Positions 8,235-16,431 are shown, counted from the stretch's first letter. The stretch: DNA of 47,223 nt from Heliobacterium mobile (GCF_009720735.1 NZ_WNKU01000025.1:1-47223), one strand, 5' to 3'. Notes: generated by a model not told the origin, from the sequence alone. Translations and numbers: made by a program.

Positions 8235-9875
8235 TTATTTATTTACTGTTACTTTATACTGCACTTTAACAGTGGAGTTATTTTTTGATTGTACAACAAT
8301 CAATATATCCGTACTGTTTCCTAGTAAATTCACTGACGGTGATATGGAACCGCTCGCAACAACATTACCGGCTACGGTTATCGTTACGTCATTCGGGTAC
8401 ACCGCAGTCGGCTTTACCGTTACACTTGCTACTGAACTGCCTACAGAACCGGTATAAACCAGCGTTGTTTGATTAAACGTGGGGTTGAGTGCCACCGACG
8501 TTTTCAGCGCTAAAACCTGAAGCCCTAACAAAAATGCCGTATAGGATAGCCTTGTAACCACTAACGTATACGACTTGGTAGTCCCGTCTTGAGCCGTAAC
8601 GTCTATCGTTATCGAGTTAGCTCCCGTTGACAAATTAATCGCCTGGGAAGTGCCTCCGCTTGCTACAACCTGCCCGTTAACCCTTATCGTTGCATTTGGA
8701 TCTGCTGCAGTAGGGGTTACCGTAATGCTGGCTACATCTGCTGTGACCGTATCAGTATACGGCGTACCAGATACACCGGGTGGCGGAGGCACCACCGTTC
8801 CGCTGCTTGCGGTGAGGTTAGCTAAATCCGCATTGGAAGACGCCGGTCTTGTCACGGTGACGGTGTATTGCTTACTTGTCGAACCATCGGGGGAAGTCAC
8901 AGTGACTGTTATCGCATTGCTTCCAACAGCAAGGCTTATTGCTTGGGATGCCGTCCCACTTGTTACGGTTTGCCCGTTGACCTTGAGCGTGGCAGTAGCG
9001 TCTGCCGCCGTGGGCGTTACCGTAACGGTGGCTACATCTGCTGTGACCGTATCGGTATAAGAAGTATTACCCGAAGTAAATCCAGGTGTCAACGTACCGT
9101 TGCTTATGGTCAGGTTAGACAAATCAACATTTACAGGCGCTTGTCTTGCAACAGTTATGGTATATGTTTTTGTTGTCGATAAATCAGGGGATTTTACAAC
9201 GACTGTTATGGTATTTTGTCCAACAACAAGGTTTATAGCTTGGGACGCCGTTCCACTCGCTACAGCCTGACCGTTGACGGTAATGGTGGCGTCAGCATCT
9301 TGAGCCGTAGGGGTTACCGTAATGCTTGCCACATTATTTGCTACTGTGGCGTTGTATGAAGTAACAGTTGAGGAAAACGCAGGAGTCAGCGTGCCGCTGC
9401 TTAAAGTGAGATTCGCCAGGTTTGCGTTATTTGTAAGAGCGTAGCCCATTGCGCCGAAATTGAGTATAGACGCAAGTTGGCTTATAGGCCTTGAATCTCC
9501 TTTCATGACGTAAAGCCTCAATGCATTTGCTTTAACTGATACGTTTCGGTTAACTATGTTGGCCATATTCCCCGCCATAACGTCCACATCGATCCACACA
9601 GGGCTTGCTATAGAACTGGTATTAACCTGAAGTTTAAAATCACTTAAGTTACAGGTCTGATTCCATCCTGCTTGACCGATGCAAGTAACTCCCCAACTGG
9701 TAACTTTGAACATGCCGCCTAGATTCACCATCAGCCAACTAGCCGTCGAAGAGGCGCAAAGCCATCTGCTGTAGGGCGCTACGGAATCATCAAGCGCCCT
9801 GGCAGGCTCATATGGCCTTACATAGCCGCTTGCCGAGGCTGGCTTGCCTTGGGTAATGTTCACTGAGTTCGGCAA
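8235..9875 (-). CDS. Discoidin-like plus four cadherin-like beta-sandwich repeats, surface protein
   Basis: This is a predicted adhesive protein of 546 residues. Residues 1-140 resemble an F5/8 type C (discoidin) carbohydrate-binding domain: ITQGKPASASGYVRPYEPARALDD, then WLMVNLGG and LRLYVMKGD. Four modules of about 95 residues follow, each starting LANLT/LSNLT-SSGTLTP and ending KxYTxTVxR, which is the cadherin-like beta-sandwich domain (PF12733 type). The fourth is the most diverged. There is no signal peptide, transmembrane segment or LPXTG anchor. TTG at 9875 is preferred because AGGGGG lies seven bases upstream. The TTG at 9893 abuts the preceding stop. It is the last gene of an operon with two tail-collar proteins, so it may be part of a non-secretory surface or tail-like particle. 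Confidence 0.78.
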   Translation of the reverse strand: MPNSVNITQGKPASASGYVRPYEPARALDDSVAPYSRWLCASSTASWLMVNLGGMFKVTSWGVTCIGQAGWNQTCNLSDFKLQVNTSSIASPVWIDVDVMAGNMANIVNRNVSVKANALRLYVMKGDSRPISQLASILNFGAMGYALTNNANLANLTLSSGTLTPAFSSTVTSYNATVANNVASITVTPTAQDADATITVNGQAVASGTASQAINLVVGQNTITVVVKSPDLSTTKTYTITVARQAPVNVDLSNLTISNGTLTPGFTSGNTSYTDTVTADVATVTVTPTAADATATLKVNGQTVTSGTASQAISLAVGSNAITVTVTSPDGSTSKQYTVTVTRPASSNADLANLTASSGTVVPPPPGVSGTPYTDTVTADVASITVTPTAADPNATIRVNGQVVASGGTSQAINLSTGANSITIDVTAQDGTTKSYTLVVTRLSYTAFLLGLQVLALKTSVALNPTFNQTTLVYTGSVGSSVASVTVKPTAVYPNDVTITVAGNVVASGSISPSVNLLGNSTDILIVVQSKNNSTVKVQYKVTVNK

Positions 9876-9893
9876 GTGAAATCCCCCTCTCAA

Positions 9894-10142
9894 TTACGGT
9901 CTTACCGGCCAATCGCCAGTGTAGGAAATACAGTACATCATGTGGGGGTCTGGCTCTGCACCTGTTAAGTCAGGCACTGCAAATGTATTTTGCTGTGCAT
10001 TTCCCCCATAAATGTTGCCGATCAAAGCATAGAGCGGCTGGTATGATTGCCAGTTATACAGGCTTCCATCACACTTTAACCAGCCCTGTGGGACAAATGA
10101 GGTGAATGCAAACAGCCTGATTTCGCCCACCATTTGTTCCAT
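9894..10142 (-). CDS. Short phage tail collar domain protein (second copy)
   Basis: This 82-residue protein is almost entirely a tail collar domain (PF07484): VGEIRLFAFTSFVPQGWLKCDGS, then YQPLYALIGNIYGGNAQQNTFAVPDL. It ends CISYTGDWPVRP, like the YxIAxxGxxPxRP tail of microcystin-dependent-protein relatives. The long middle region of those proteins is absent. It follows the similar gene at 10168-10431 after 25 bases and directly abuts the surface-protein gene, so the three are co-transcribed. Such domains form trimeric tips in phage tails; here no other phage gene is near. The function is unknown. Confidence 0.82.
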   Translation of the reverse strand: MEQMVGEIRLFAFTSFVPQGWLKCDGSLYNWQSYQPLYALIGNIYGGNAQQNTFAVPDLTGAEPDPHMMYCISYTGDWPVRP

Positions 10143-10167
10143 CTATAACACTCCTATCGTGTACAAA

Positions 10168-10431
10168 TTAAGGTCTCGGTGGGTAAATCCCCATCGTCGC
10201 GATGTAATAGGCACAGTTTGGTGCCGACGGGTTTGTGGACGGAAAAGGAGCAGCATTTCTCAAGTCAGGCAGATTGAACGTGGTTCTTCCATCGCCGCCA
10301 TACGTATTGCTAATGAGAGAAAATAACGCCTGATTTTGAGCCACCTGGAGTTGTCTTCCATCACATAATGTCCAACCATCTGGAGCGTAGTTGAAAGCGA
10401 AAATCTGAATTTGTCCCAAAATAGGTTCCAT
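10168..10431 (-). CDS. Short phage tail collar domain protein (first copy)
   Basis: This 87-residue protein has the canonical collar start, MEPILGQIQIFAFNYAPDGWTLCDGR, then LFSLISNTYGGDGRTTFNLPDLR. It ends CAYYIATMGIYPPRP. It is the same domain as the next gene, with about 40% identity by eye, so the pair arose by duplication. The ATG follows GAGGAGG by eight bases, the best ribosome site of the operon, so this is the lead gene. The upstream 300 bases hold possible leader structure. It lacks the insert region of full-length microcystin-dependent proteins. Its role could be a tip adhesin subunit. Confidence 0.85.
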   Translation of the reverse strand: MEPILGQIQIFAFNYAPDGWTLCDGRQLQVAQNQALFSLISNTYGGDGRTTFNLPDLRNAAPFPSTNPSAPNCAYYIATMGIYPPRP

Positions 10432-11005
10432 AAAATCATCCTCCTCATTGTCTTCTAAACGAATGCTCGAACCCTTGACTTAACACCCTTCGTGGAATAA
10501 ACGTCATTAATTTCGGGATAGCATTGCCTATTAAGTTTGTTTTAGAAAGACTTAGTTGCAACTGCTTTGAAACCTCGCAACACCTCACTCTCTGCCTTCT
10601 ATTAGATTTTCTAAGCGAGCCGGCAGTTAGATTAACTTTGCCCGATAAAGAGTCAACCAAATGCCGGAACTAGCCTCTTTCAATCTGTTGTTCTATGGGC
10701 GGTAAACAGGCAAAGCGGCAGTCTTAAAATCTACGTAATTCTAACAATTACTTTCTCTATATTGGTTATTGTTTCTTTCTAGATATTTACCCGATTTCCT
10801 GCTATATCCCAATCCACTCAGCAAATTTCTTACATCAATAATCAAACTTTAACGGCAAAAAAGGCAACTCGTGTCATAACCCTTTTGATCTTATTCACAT
10901 ATAATACCGAAGATTATGAACACCACTGCCACAGACTTATTTATATTTATAATAAAACGTTCATGGCCCATTGGGCCACAGGCTATCATGAAAATGGCTT
11001 TTTCA
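10432..11005. other. AT-rich intergenic region upstream of the collar operon
   Basis: There is no convincing gene. A 71-codon open frame at 10445-10660 (minus) lacks family features. The leftward leader contains CTTTGCC (near 10709-10715) and GGGCAAAG (near 10635-10642), which could pair at a distance. A perfect palindrome TGGCCCA/TGGGCCA sits near 10963-10977. No known riboswitch class was recognised. Confidence 0.5.
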
Positions 11006-11042
11006 TAAAAAAAAGCCCTTACCCGAAAATAGGTAAGGACTC
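11006..11042 (-). terminator. Second terminator after tRNA-Ser(CGA)
   Basis: On the minus strand GTCCTTACC pairs with GGTAAGGGC (one G-U) and is followed by TTTTTTTT. It backs up the terminator at 11131-11172. Confidence 0.8.
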
Positions 11043-11130
11043 TTACTTTTAAGCATCACCGCCTGCAAATCCCCCGCGACAAGATTATCCTGACGAGCAT
11101 AGGCCAAATTATATCCCTCAACTGATTTTA

Positions 11131-11172
11131 GAAAAATAAAAAATCAACGTCTGAGTCGTTCAAACGCTGATT
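11131..11172 (-). terminator. First terminator after tRNA-Ser(CGA)
   Basis: On the minus strand AATCAGCGTTTG pairs with CAGACGTTGATT through 12 pairs with two G-U wobbles, followed by a T-rich run. It begins 16 bases after the tRNA 3' end. Confidence 0.8.
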
Positions 11173-11187
11173 TAACGGGCTTTAATA

Positions 11188-11279
11188 TGGCGGAGAGGGT
11201 GGGATTCGAACCCACGAGACGCTGTTAACGCCTACCCGATTTCGAGTCGGGCGCCTTCGACCAACTCAGCCACCTCTCC
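11188..11279 (-). tRNA. tRNA-Ser(CGA)
   Basis: The 92-base gene has acceptor arms GGAGAGG/CCTCTCC, discriminator G and encoded CCA. The anticodon loop CTCGAAA gives anticodon CGA (codon UCG), and the long variable arm (GGCGTTAACAGCGTC) is typical of serine tRNAs. The T arm GTGGGTTCGAATCCCAC is normal. It is the last gene of the tRNA-Arg/tadA unit. Confidence 0.97.
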
Positions 11280-11300
11280 GTATTAGCTATTCATTTGAAA

Positions 11301-11759
11301 CTACTTCTTCCGCAAGCGTCGAAAAAACGCCTGCATCAACTCGCGGGCTTCTTCTTCCCGGATACCCGAGACCACTTCTACCCGATGGTTTGTCCAGTGG
11401 CTTTCCAAGATGTTAAAGCAGGTGCCTGCGGCGCCGCCTTTTAAGTCCATCACCGAAAAGACCACTCGGGGAATACGCGCAAGCACTATCGCACCAGCAC
11501 ACATCGGACAGGGCTCTACTGTAACATAGAGTGTCGTGCCTGTCAACCGCCAACCGTTCAGGTTCCGGGCCGCATCTTGAATGGCTAGTACTTCCGCATG
11601 GGCCACGGGATTTTTATCGGTTTCCCGAAGGTTATATCCACGGCCGACGACTTCACCGTCTTTGACGATGACACAGCCGATCGGCACTTCGTCTTGTGTA
11701 AAGGCTTTGCGCCCTTCTTCTAATGCCATTCCCATGAATTTGTGGTCATCGGCAAACAC
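11301..11759 (-). CDS. tadA: tRNA-specific adenosine deaminase
   Basis: This 152-residue zinc enzyme converts A34 of tRNA-Arg(ACG) to inosine so that one tRNA reads CGU, CGC and CGA. The zinc site is complete: HAE (VAHAEVLAIQ, residues about 53-62) and PCPMCAGA (about 83-90). The C-terminus EEARELMQAFFRRLRKK is typical. The GTG start at 11759 follows AGGGGTC. It lies in a leftward unit between tRNA-Arg(CCU) and tRNA-Ser(CGA), and its substrate tRNA-Arg(ACG) is the first gene of the same unit. Cytosine and guanine deaminases are relatives but lack this context. Confidence 0.95.
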   Translation of the reverse strand: MFADDHKFMGMALEEGRKAFTQDEVPIGCVIVKDGEVVGRGYNLRETDKNPVAHAEVLAIQDAARNLNGWRLTGTTLYVTVEPCPMCAGAIVLARIPRVVFSVMDLKGGAAGTCFNILESHWTNHRVEVVSGIREEEARELMQAFFRRLRKK

Positions 11760-11827
11760 TGGAGACCCCTGCTTTCCGGTTGCCCGGCGGATTCTATCGA
11801 TAACACCTTTATCAGGCGATGCACTCC

Positions 11828-11904
11828 TGGTGCCCCCGGAGAGAATCGAACTCCCGACGACAGGGCTTAGGACGCCCTCGCTCTATCCACTGAGCTACGG
11901 AGGC
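11828..11904 (-). tRNA. tRNA-Arg(CCU)
   Basis: The 77-base gene has acceptor GCCTCCG/CGGGGGC (one T-G pair), discriminator A and encoded CCA. The anticodon stem AGGGC/GCCCT closes loop GTCCTAA, giving anticodon CCU (codon AGG). G at position 32 is uncommon. The D arm (GCTCAGTGGATAGAGC) and T arm are normal. Confidence 0.93.
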
Positions 11905-11922
11905 AAGAATCGAAAAGAAGAA

Positions 11923-11999
11923 TGGCGCGCCCGGAGAGATTCGAACTCCCGACCTGCTGATTCGTAGTCAGTTACTCTATCCAGCTGAGCTACGGGCGC
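11923..11999 (-). tRNA. tRNA-Arg(ACG)
   Basis: The 77-base gene has acceptor GCGCCCG/CGGGCGC, discriminator G and encoded CCA. The anticodon stem CTGA/TCAG closes loop CTACGAA, giving anticodon ACG, the known TadA substrate. It is the first gene after the promoter at 12032-12061. Confidence 0.97.
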
Positions 12000-12031
12000 A
12001 CATGTTACCGGTACTCTCGCACCGCAGAAGA

Positions 12032-12061
12032 AGTATACCAGTTAACTTGGCTAGAAGTCAA
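12032..12061 (-). promoter_or_regulatory. Promoter of the tRNA-Arg/tadA/tRNA-Ser unit
   Basis: On the minus strand: -35 TTGACT (12056-12061), an 18-base spacer and -10 TATACT (12032-12037). Transcription would begin near 12025, about 26 bases before the first tRNA. Confidence 0.75.
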
Positions 12062-12289
12062 GAACCGGGCCTCTCCAAATCCTGGGGGCAGCCGCGAAAT
12101 GCAACTAATACATGTTTTCAAAATAAATCGCCGACCAAACGGGAATATCCTATGGATTTTTCTGCTTTCATAACGGACTTTTTTGTTTGGCAGGGGAGCA
12201 TTTTCAAAGGGAACATTTTTTTAATTGGCAATCCCCAATCGGATCTTCCGCCATATACTGAAGCAAATGTATGTCACGGAGGTGGTCCC

Positions 12290-13567
12290 TTGCTCATTCA
12301 TACCGTAGGGCCAGGCGAGAACCTTTATGCCATTTCCCGCCGCTATGGCGTCAGCATTGACGATACCCAGCGGGCCAATCTATTGCCCAATCCGGGCCAA
12401 TTAATCATCGGCCAGTCTATCGTTATCCCGATTACCGCGCAATCCCATACGGTTCGTCCCGGCGATACCCTGTTTACATTGAGTCAACGGTACGGCGTGA
12501 CGCCAGAAGCGCTGGCACAGGCCAACAACATTCCTGTAACGGCCCCGTTGATTCCCGGGACGGTTCTGCGCATCCCCCAGCGGGAGAGAACCCCCATCGA
12601 GGTCAACGCTTATTTGGAAATCATGGGAGAGCGGGGACGGCAGATCACCCGGGATGTGGGCTTCTTCCTCACCTATATGAGTTTTTTCAGTTATCAAGTC
12701 AGAGCGAATGGCGATCTCGTTCCCATCAATGATCAAACAGTGATCAATGAAGCCTTAAATCAACGGGTAGCGCCGTTGATGGTCATTACGAACTTTGCTG
12801 AAGGTACCTTCAGTTCCGAGATTGCCCGAGCCGTTTTTACGGATCAGACGGCGCAAAACCGTCTCTTTGACAATATTGAGTCCACCCTGCGTACCAAAGG
12901 ATATCGTGGGCTGAATATCGACTTCGAGTACATCTTCCCGGAAGACCGAGAACTGTACAACCAATTCCTGCGGCGGGTTGTCGCTCGCTTCCGTCCTCAA
13001 GGCTACCTGCTTTGCACGGCCGTGGCGCCCAAAACGAGCGGCACGCAAACGGGAACTCTCTATGAAGCCCACGATTATCCCGTCCATGGGCAGTTGATGG
13101 ACTTTGTCATCTTGATGACCTATGAATGGGGATGGTCTGGCGGGCCGCCGCTTGCCGTCGCACCAGTCCCTCAAGTCCGTCAAGTCCTCGACTACGCTAC
13201 AACGGTAATTCCTGCAAATAAAATTATGATGGGTATGCCGCTCTACGGATACGACTGGGTTCTCCCCTACGTTCCCGGAGGACAGTGGGCCCGAAGCATC
13301 AGTCCCCAGGAAGCGATTCGCCTCGCCCTTCGCTACAACGCCGCCATTCAATATGACCCTCGGTCCCAGGCGCCCTTTTTCAATTATTATGATGAACAGG
13401 GAAGAGAGCACATCGTTTGGTTTGAAGACGCCCGGAGTGCCCAGGCCAAATTTGACCTAGTGAAAGCCTACAACCTGAGAGGGGTCAGTTACTGGGTCTT
13501 AGGGGGCGATTTTCCGCAAAACTGGATTCTTCTCGCCGATAACTTCACCATTCGAAAAATCGTTTAA
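12290..13567 (+). CDS. LysM-LysM-GH18 spore cortex hydrolase (SleL/YaaH-like)
   Basis: This 425-residue protein has two N-terminal LysM domains: HTVGPGENLYAISRRYGVS through IVIP (about residues 3-48) and HTVRPGDTLFTLSQRYGVT through LRIP (about 52-98). A glycosyl hydrolase family 18 domain follows. The catalytic strand GLNIDFEYI (about 205-213) carries the Asp-x-Glu of the DxxDxDxE motif. It also shows LMTYEWGWSGGPP and MGMPLYGYDW. This matches SleL/YaaH N-acetylglucosaminidases, which act on cortex peptidoglycan during germination. TTG at 12290 is the preferred start because GGAGGTGG lies seven bases upstream and LysM begins at once. An open frame extends upstream into the tRNA promoter without homology. 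There is no signal peptide, as in SleL. Confidence 0.87.
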   Translation: MLIHTVGPGENLYAISRRYGVSIDDTQRANLLPNPGQLIIGQSIVIPITAQSHTVRPGDTLFTLSQRYGVTPEALAQANNIPVTAPLIPGTVLRIPQRERTPIEVNAYLEIMGERGRQITRDVGFFLTYMSFFSYQVRANGDLVPINDQTVINEALNQRVAPLMVITNFAEGTFSSEIARAVFTDQTAQNRLFDNIESTLRTKGYRGLNIDFEYIFPEDRELYNQFLRRVVARFRPQGYLLCTAVAPKTSGTQTGTLYEAHDYPVHGQLMDFVILMTYEWGWSGGPPLAVAPVPQVRQVLDYATTVIPANKIMMGMPLYGYDWVLPYVPGGQWARSISPQEAIRLALRYNAAIQYDPRSQAPFFNYYDEQGREHIVWFEDARSAQAKFDLVKAYNLRGVSYWVLGGDFPQNWILLADNFTIRKIV

Positions 13568-13666
13568 CCTCGTAGTGCACCTATCCTATCCTAAAAATTA
13601 ATCATTTTCATTCCCCTGATGGTACCGCTCTAGCGACATAGACGTCTTATCTATGGGATACCCAGA

Positions 13667-13718
13667 AATAGCGAAGGCCCCATCCCTCTTATATCGGGGA
13701 ACGGGACCTTCCTATTTA
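13667..13718. terminator. Bidirectional terminator between GH18 and the sensor gene
   Basis: AATAG-GAAGG-CCC-type arms (13667-13686) pair with GGG-CCTTC-CTATT (13696-13718), with bulges. It lies between convergent genes. Confidence 0.6.
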
Positions 13719-13747
13719 GATTATGTAAAGGAACTAACCTTTGACTT

Positions 13748-14596
13748 TTAGGCGTGAACCAAACTGTCGATCAGATCCTGTGCTTTGGAATCCATCGTCA
13801 TCAACGTTTCTAACTGATCGTCAAACTCCTCCCACATCCCCGCGTAGCCGTTGACCTTTTCATCGAGTTCTTTTAAAAAGCCCGCGATCTCATGGATGCT
13901 TTGGGAAATCTCATCCAGCGATCTTCCAATCTGATCGGCAGCCCCATTGGAGTTCTTCGATAAGGCTTGAATTTCTTTGGCCACAATCGAGAAACCAGCC
14001 CCATCGGCACCAAACCGGGCCGCCTCGATGGACGCATTGATTCCCAGGAGATTCGTCTGTTTGGCGATCTTCCGGATAAACTCCAACACTTTTTCGGTTT
14101 GATAAGAGTTTTGATTCGCCTGTTCGGCGTTACTGCGGACTTCGGCGATGATCGTCACTAATTGCTGGACCGCCTCGGCAATCCCCCGGGAACGCTCTTT
14201 CAAATCCTCTGTCACCTCTTTGACCTGCTGAAGCAAGCCTTCGATTGACACTTGCGTCGAAATATTGTAACCAATCCCTAACGCGCCGAGCACATTCCCA
14301 TGATCATCACGAATCGGGATGGTTTTTCCGAGAAAAGGTACGCCGTAGGCTTCGTCCGGAATCCGCAAGGATGAGGGTCTTCCTTGGAGGGCATCCTGCA
14401 TCGACTGGTCCTCTTGGGGAACGGGTGTACCCGGCTTGACACCGAGGTTGATGGTCTTACTTGGAATATAAGCTAAAAATTTTTCCTGGTCTACAACCCC
14501 AATCATGGCATCTTCGAGCATAACTTGTCCAAAAAAGGGGGCAGCCACGGCAATACTTTCTATTAGGGATTTGGTTTTACTTTCTTCCTGACTCAT
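13748..14596 (-). CDS. Soluble methyl-accepting chemotaxis-type sensor
   Basis: This 282-residue cytoplasmic protein has no transmembrane segment. Residues 1-120 form a single sensory domain (AVAAPFFGQVMLEDAMIGVVD, then FLGKTIPIRDDHGNVLGALGIGYN), like those in short Firmicutes transducers. The C-terminal half is a truncated MCP signalling hairpin with INASIEAARFGADGAGFSIVAKEI at the tip (about residues 195-218). The start at 14596 follows AAGGAG by eight bases; the open frame continues 14 codons upstream. The adaptation helices are short, so it may signal through CheW without full methylation. It is transcribed alone. Confidence 0.85.
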   Translation of the reverse strand: MSQEESKTKSLIESIAVAAPFFGQVMLEDAMIGVVDQEKFLAYIPSKTINLGVKPGTPVPQEDQSMQDALQGRPSSLRIPDEAYGVPFLGKTIPIRDDHGNVLGALGIGYNISTQVSIEGLLQQVKEVTEDLKERSRGIAEAVQQLVTIIAEVRSNAEQANQNSYQTEKVLEFIRKIAKQTNLLGINASIEAARFGADGAGFSIVAKEIQALSKNSNGAADQIGRSLDEISQSIHEIAGFLKELDEKVNGYAGMWEEFDDQLETLMTMDSKAQDLIDSLVHA

Positions 14597-14770
14597 CGGG
14601 TGCTTCTCCTTCTTTCTTTCATTTTGAATAACCAGCATTCAATGTAAAACGTAGGGTTGTATTACTATGTTATCACTCCTAAATGTTAGCTTCCATAAAG
14701 AATTTGAATTATTCCGCTGCTTCCCCCGGGCCGATTCTTCCGTACGATAACCAGAAAAACCCCACAAGGC

Positions 14771-14800
14771 AAAAAAAAACACAAGCCTCTTCGCTTGTAT
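14771..14800 (-). terminator. Terminator of the SGNH hydrolase gene
   Basis: On the minus strand ACAAGC/GCTTGT forms a stem with a six-base loop, followed by GTTTTTTTTT. It starts 24 bases after the stop at 14825. Confidence 0.85.
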
Positions 14801-14824
14801 TTTTCGTAAGCCTGTTACAACTTT

Positions 14825-15631
14825 CTACTGCATAACCAAGGGGACCAACCGTTCCGCCATCAGTTGATATCCTTCCGCATTGGGGTGAAACTTGTCTGCT
14901 GCGAGATAGTCGTTCACCTGCGGAGGAAATAAATCAAGGGTAGGTACAAAGGTGGTTTTCGGAAAATCGGCGCAGACTTCGGCACTGGCTGCATTCCAGT
15001 TGCGGATGACCGATGAGGTCAATAGCTCATAATCCATTTCGCTGAAGGGATTGTATAAGCCGACATAAAAGATATTGGCATCCTCATTTATGCTTCGAAG
15101 CTCGGAAAGAATTTCCGTCAGGTTTTTGACGTATTTGGCCTTATCCGTTTGGATTTCCGTGAAATTCAGATTGGTTAGGGACTGACCCCCATTCAACAGA
15201 TCGTTGCCTCCGATTGTCATTACAATGATATCGGCCGATTCCACCTGTTTTCGCACTTTCTTCTCTTTGAGCCGGAGGAGCAATTGGTCCGATTTTTCCC
15301 CGTTCACAGCGATATTGGATAAAGAGACCTCGTGATGAGAGTTCTCCTTCAATCGATCGACCAGATAACCTACGTACCCTTTCCCCGAAGGGTCTCCCGT
15401 TCCTCGCGTCAAAGAGTCTCCCAAAGCAAGTACCCTAAGGTTCTCTTTTTCCACGACGGATGTCTTCGTCACCTTGGCTGTGTCTTTCTCCGCCGTCCTG
15501 TTCATCAGCGCATTTATCGATATTCCCTGATAGTCACTCCAGAGAAACCATCCCAACCCGGCGAGGCCGATCACACAGACAGCGACAGTCATCGATATGA
15601 AGACTTTTCTCCATTTTCCTTTCAATATCAT
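14825..15631 (-). CDS. Membrane-anchored SGNH/GDSL hydrolase
   Basis: This 268-residue esterase or lipase-like protein has an N-terminal signal anchor (residues 10-32, VFISMTVAVCVIGLAGLGWFLW) that places the catalytic domain outside. Block I is ALGDSLTRGTGD with nucleophile S73. Block III is GGND (141-144), and block V is DKFHPNAEGY near 247-256 with the catalytic Asp and His. It resembles YpmR-type lysophospholipase/acylhydrolases of Firmicutes. The substrate is unknown; lipids, peptidoglycan or polysaccharide O-acetyl groups are possible. It is monocistronic, with a palindromic terminator just upstream that belongs to the preceding gene. Confidence 0.88.
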   Translation of the reverse strand: MILKGKWRKVFISMTVAVCVIGLAGLGWFLWSDYQGISINALMNRTAEKDTAKVTKTSVVEKENLRVLALGDSLTRGTGDPSGKGYVGYLVDRLKENSHHEVSLSNIAVNGEKSDQLLLRLKEKKVRKQVESADIIVMTIGGNDLLNGGQSLTNLNFTEIQTDKAKYVKNLTEILSELRSINEDANIFYVGLYNPFSEMDYELLTSSVIRNWNAASAEVCADFPKTTFVPTLDLFPPQVNDYLAADKFHPNAEGYQLMAERLVPLVMQ

Positions 15632-15689
15632 CGCCCACTTTTTGTTTTACTATTATTATCAAGGCATCATATGCTTATTATAATAAAGA

Positions 15690-15724
15690 AAGAGCGTTAA
15701 AACAAATTTTGTTCTAACGCTCTT
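15690..15724. terminator. Hairpin terminator
   Basis: AAGAGCGTT (15690-15698) pairs with AACGCTCTT (15716-15724). The inner AACAAA/TTTGTT extends the stem after a bulge. It separates the DUF4405-like gene from the SGNH gene. Confidence 0.7.
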
Positions 15725-15807
15725 CTATCGGCCCCTTTATAGGACCCAGAACAAACTCTTTTTATAGAACCATTATTTAATGGTAGAATTGTTAACGCTA
15801 AAGTAGT

Positions 15808-15894
15808 TTACCCTTCCAACTCGTGAATGACAAACACTAGACGGCTTCCCATCATAGCGGCGTACCTGTGGTGGACCATGACTACTTGAGACAT
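15808..15894 (-). CDS. Possible 28-residue peptide
   Basis: An ATG at 15894 is preceded by AGGGAAGT, and the frame ends at TAA 15808-15810. The product (MSQVVMVHHRYAAMMGSRLVFV, then IHELEG) has three histidines close together and matches no family I know. It starts 42 bases after the DUF4405-like stop, so it could be a small second cistron. Chance is a real alternative at this size. Confidence 0.3.
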   Translation of the reverse strand: MSQVVMVHHRYAAMMGSRLVFVIHELEG

Positions 15895-15935
15895 ACTTCC
15901 CTGCCTTGTCGTGAAAGCTTTACCTACGACTTGAT

Positions 15936-16259
15936 TTATCGAAAAAGCTGCTTCAACTCACCAATTAATGTTTTAAGATTGAGTGCAAAATGACCGAGCA
16001 CCAAAGCGACCATGCCAAAGCCCAGCCATATGTGCAAATCTTTCATCAACGGGACGGACATGCCTGCAAAGGTCCAACTTTTCGATGCCATGGGACCGTG
16101 AGGTGCTACAAACAAGCCGATGCCCGTGATCGCCACTACCAGGGTCAGGAGACCGAGACCCGATGAGAGTATCCCTTTGACTCTGCTGTACGATACCGGT
16201 TTCGTCACTACTGTCTTCTTATCGATATTTCCGATTGTTTGATTGGTTAATGAACTCAT
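15936..16259 (-). CDS. DUF4405-like two- or three-helix membrane protein
   Basis: This 107-residue protein begins at the ATG at 16259 after AGGAGG seven bases upstream. The open frame goes on 19 codons further but without a ribosome site. It has hydrophobic segments at about residues 30-50 (GLGLLTLVVAITGIGLFV) and 72-95. It carries H-x-W-x-G (DLHIWLGFGMVALVLGHFALNL), the paired-histidine pattern of small cytochrome b-like DUF4405 proteins. Those histidines could bind haem, so a role in membrane electron transfer is plausible but unproven. The N-terminal 25 residues are polar. It is not in an operon with redox genes. Confidence 0.7.
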   Translation of the reverse strand: MSSLTNQTIGNIDKKTVVTKPVSYSRVKGILSSGLGLLTLVVAITGIGLFVAPHGPMASKSWTFAGMSVPLMKDLHIWLGFGMVALVLGHFALNLKTLIGELKQLFR

Positions 16260-16431
16260 GAAAAAACCTCCTCTTGATGTCACAAGTTTTCCTTGCCTTG
16301 TAAATATACCCGGCAAAACTGAAATTCCCCTGAAAGAGAAATTTCATGGCTCTATTCTAGCGAGCTTTTGTGTTCAGCCTGTGTACTCCCCGTGAACATT
16401 CGGAGGTTTTACATCGGAGGTCTTTAAAAAG

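Noticed and set aside
8235-10431. Prophage
   Set aside because: Only tail-collar-type domains are present; there is no integrase, capsid, portal, terminase, lysis or attachment site in the region.
10445-10660. 71-codon open frame upstream of the collar genes
   Set aside because: It has no ribosome site or recognisable domain, overlaps the leader of the first collar gene, and its composition is that of non-coding DNA.
10561-10720. Cyclic-di-GMP riboswitch (GGGCAAAG) upstream of the collar operon
   Set aside because: Only a fragment of the GEMM consensus is present; the GACGCAAAGCC part and the receptor helix are missing.
12002-12289. N-terminal extension of the GH18 gene back to 12002
   Set aside because: It runs across the promoter of the tRNA unit, has no LysM or signal sequence, and the GGAGGTGG-TTG at 12290 gives the family start.
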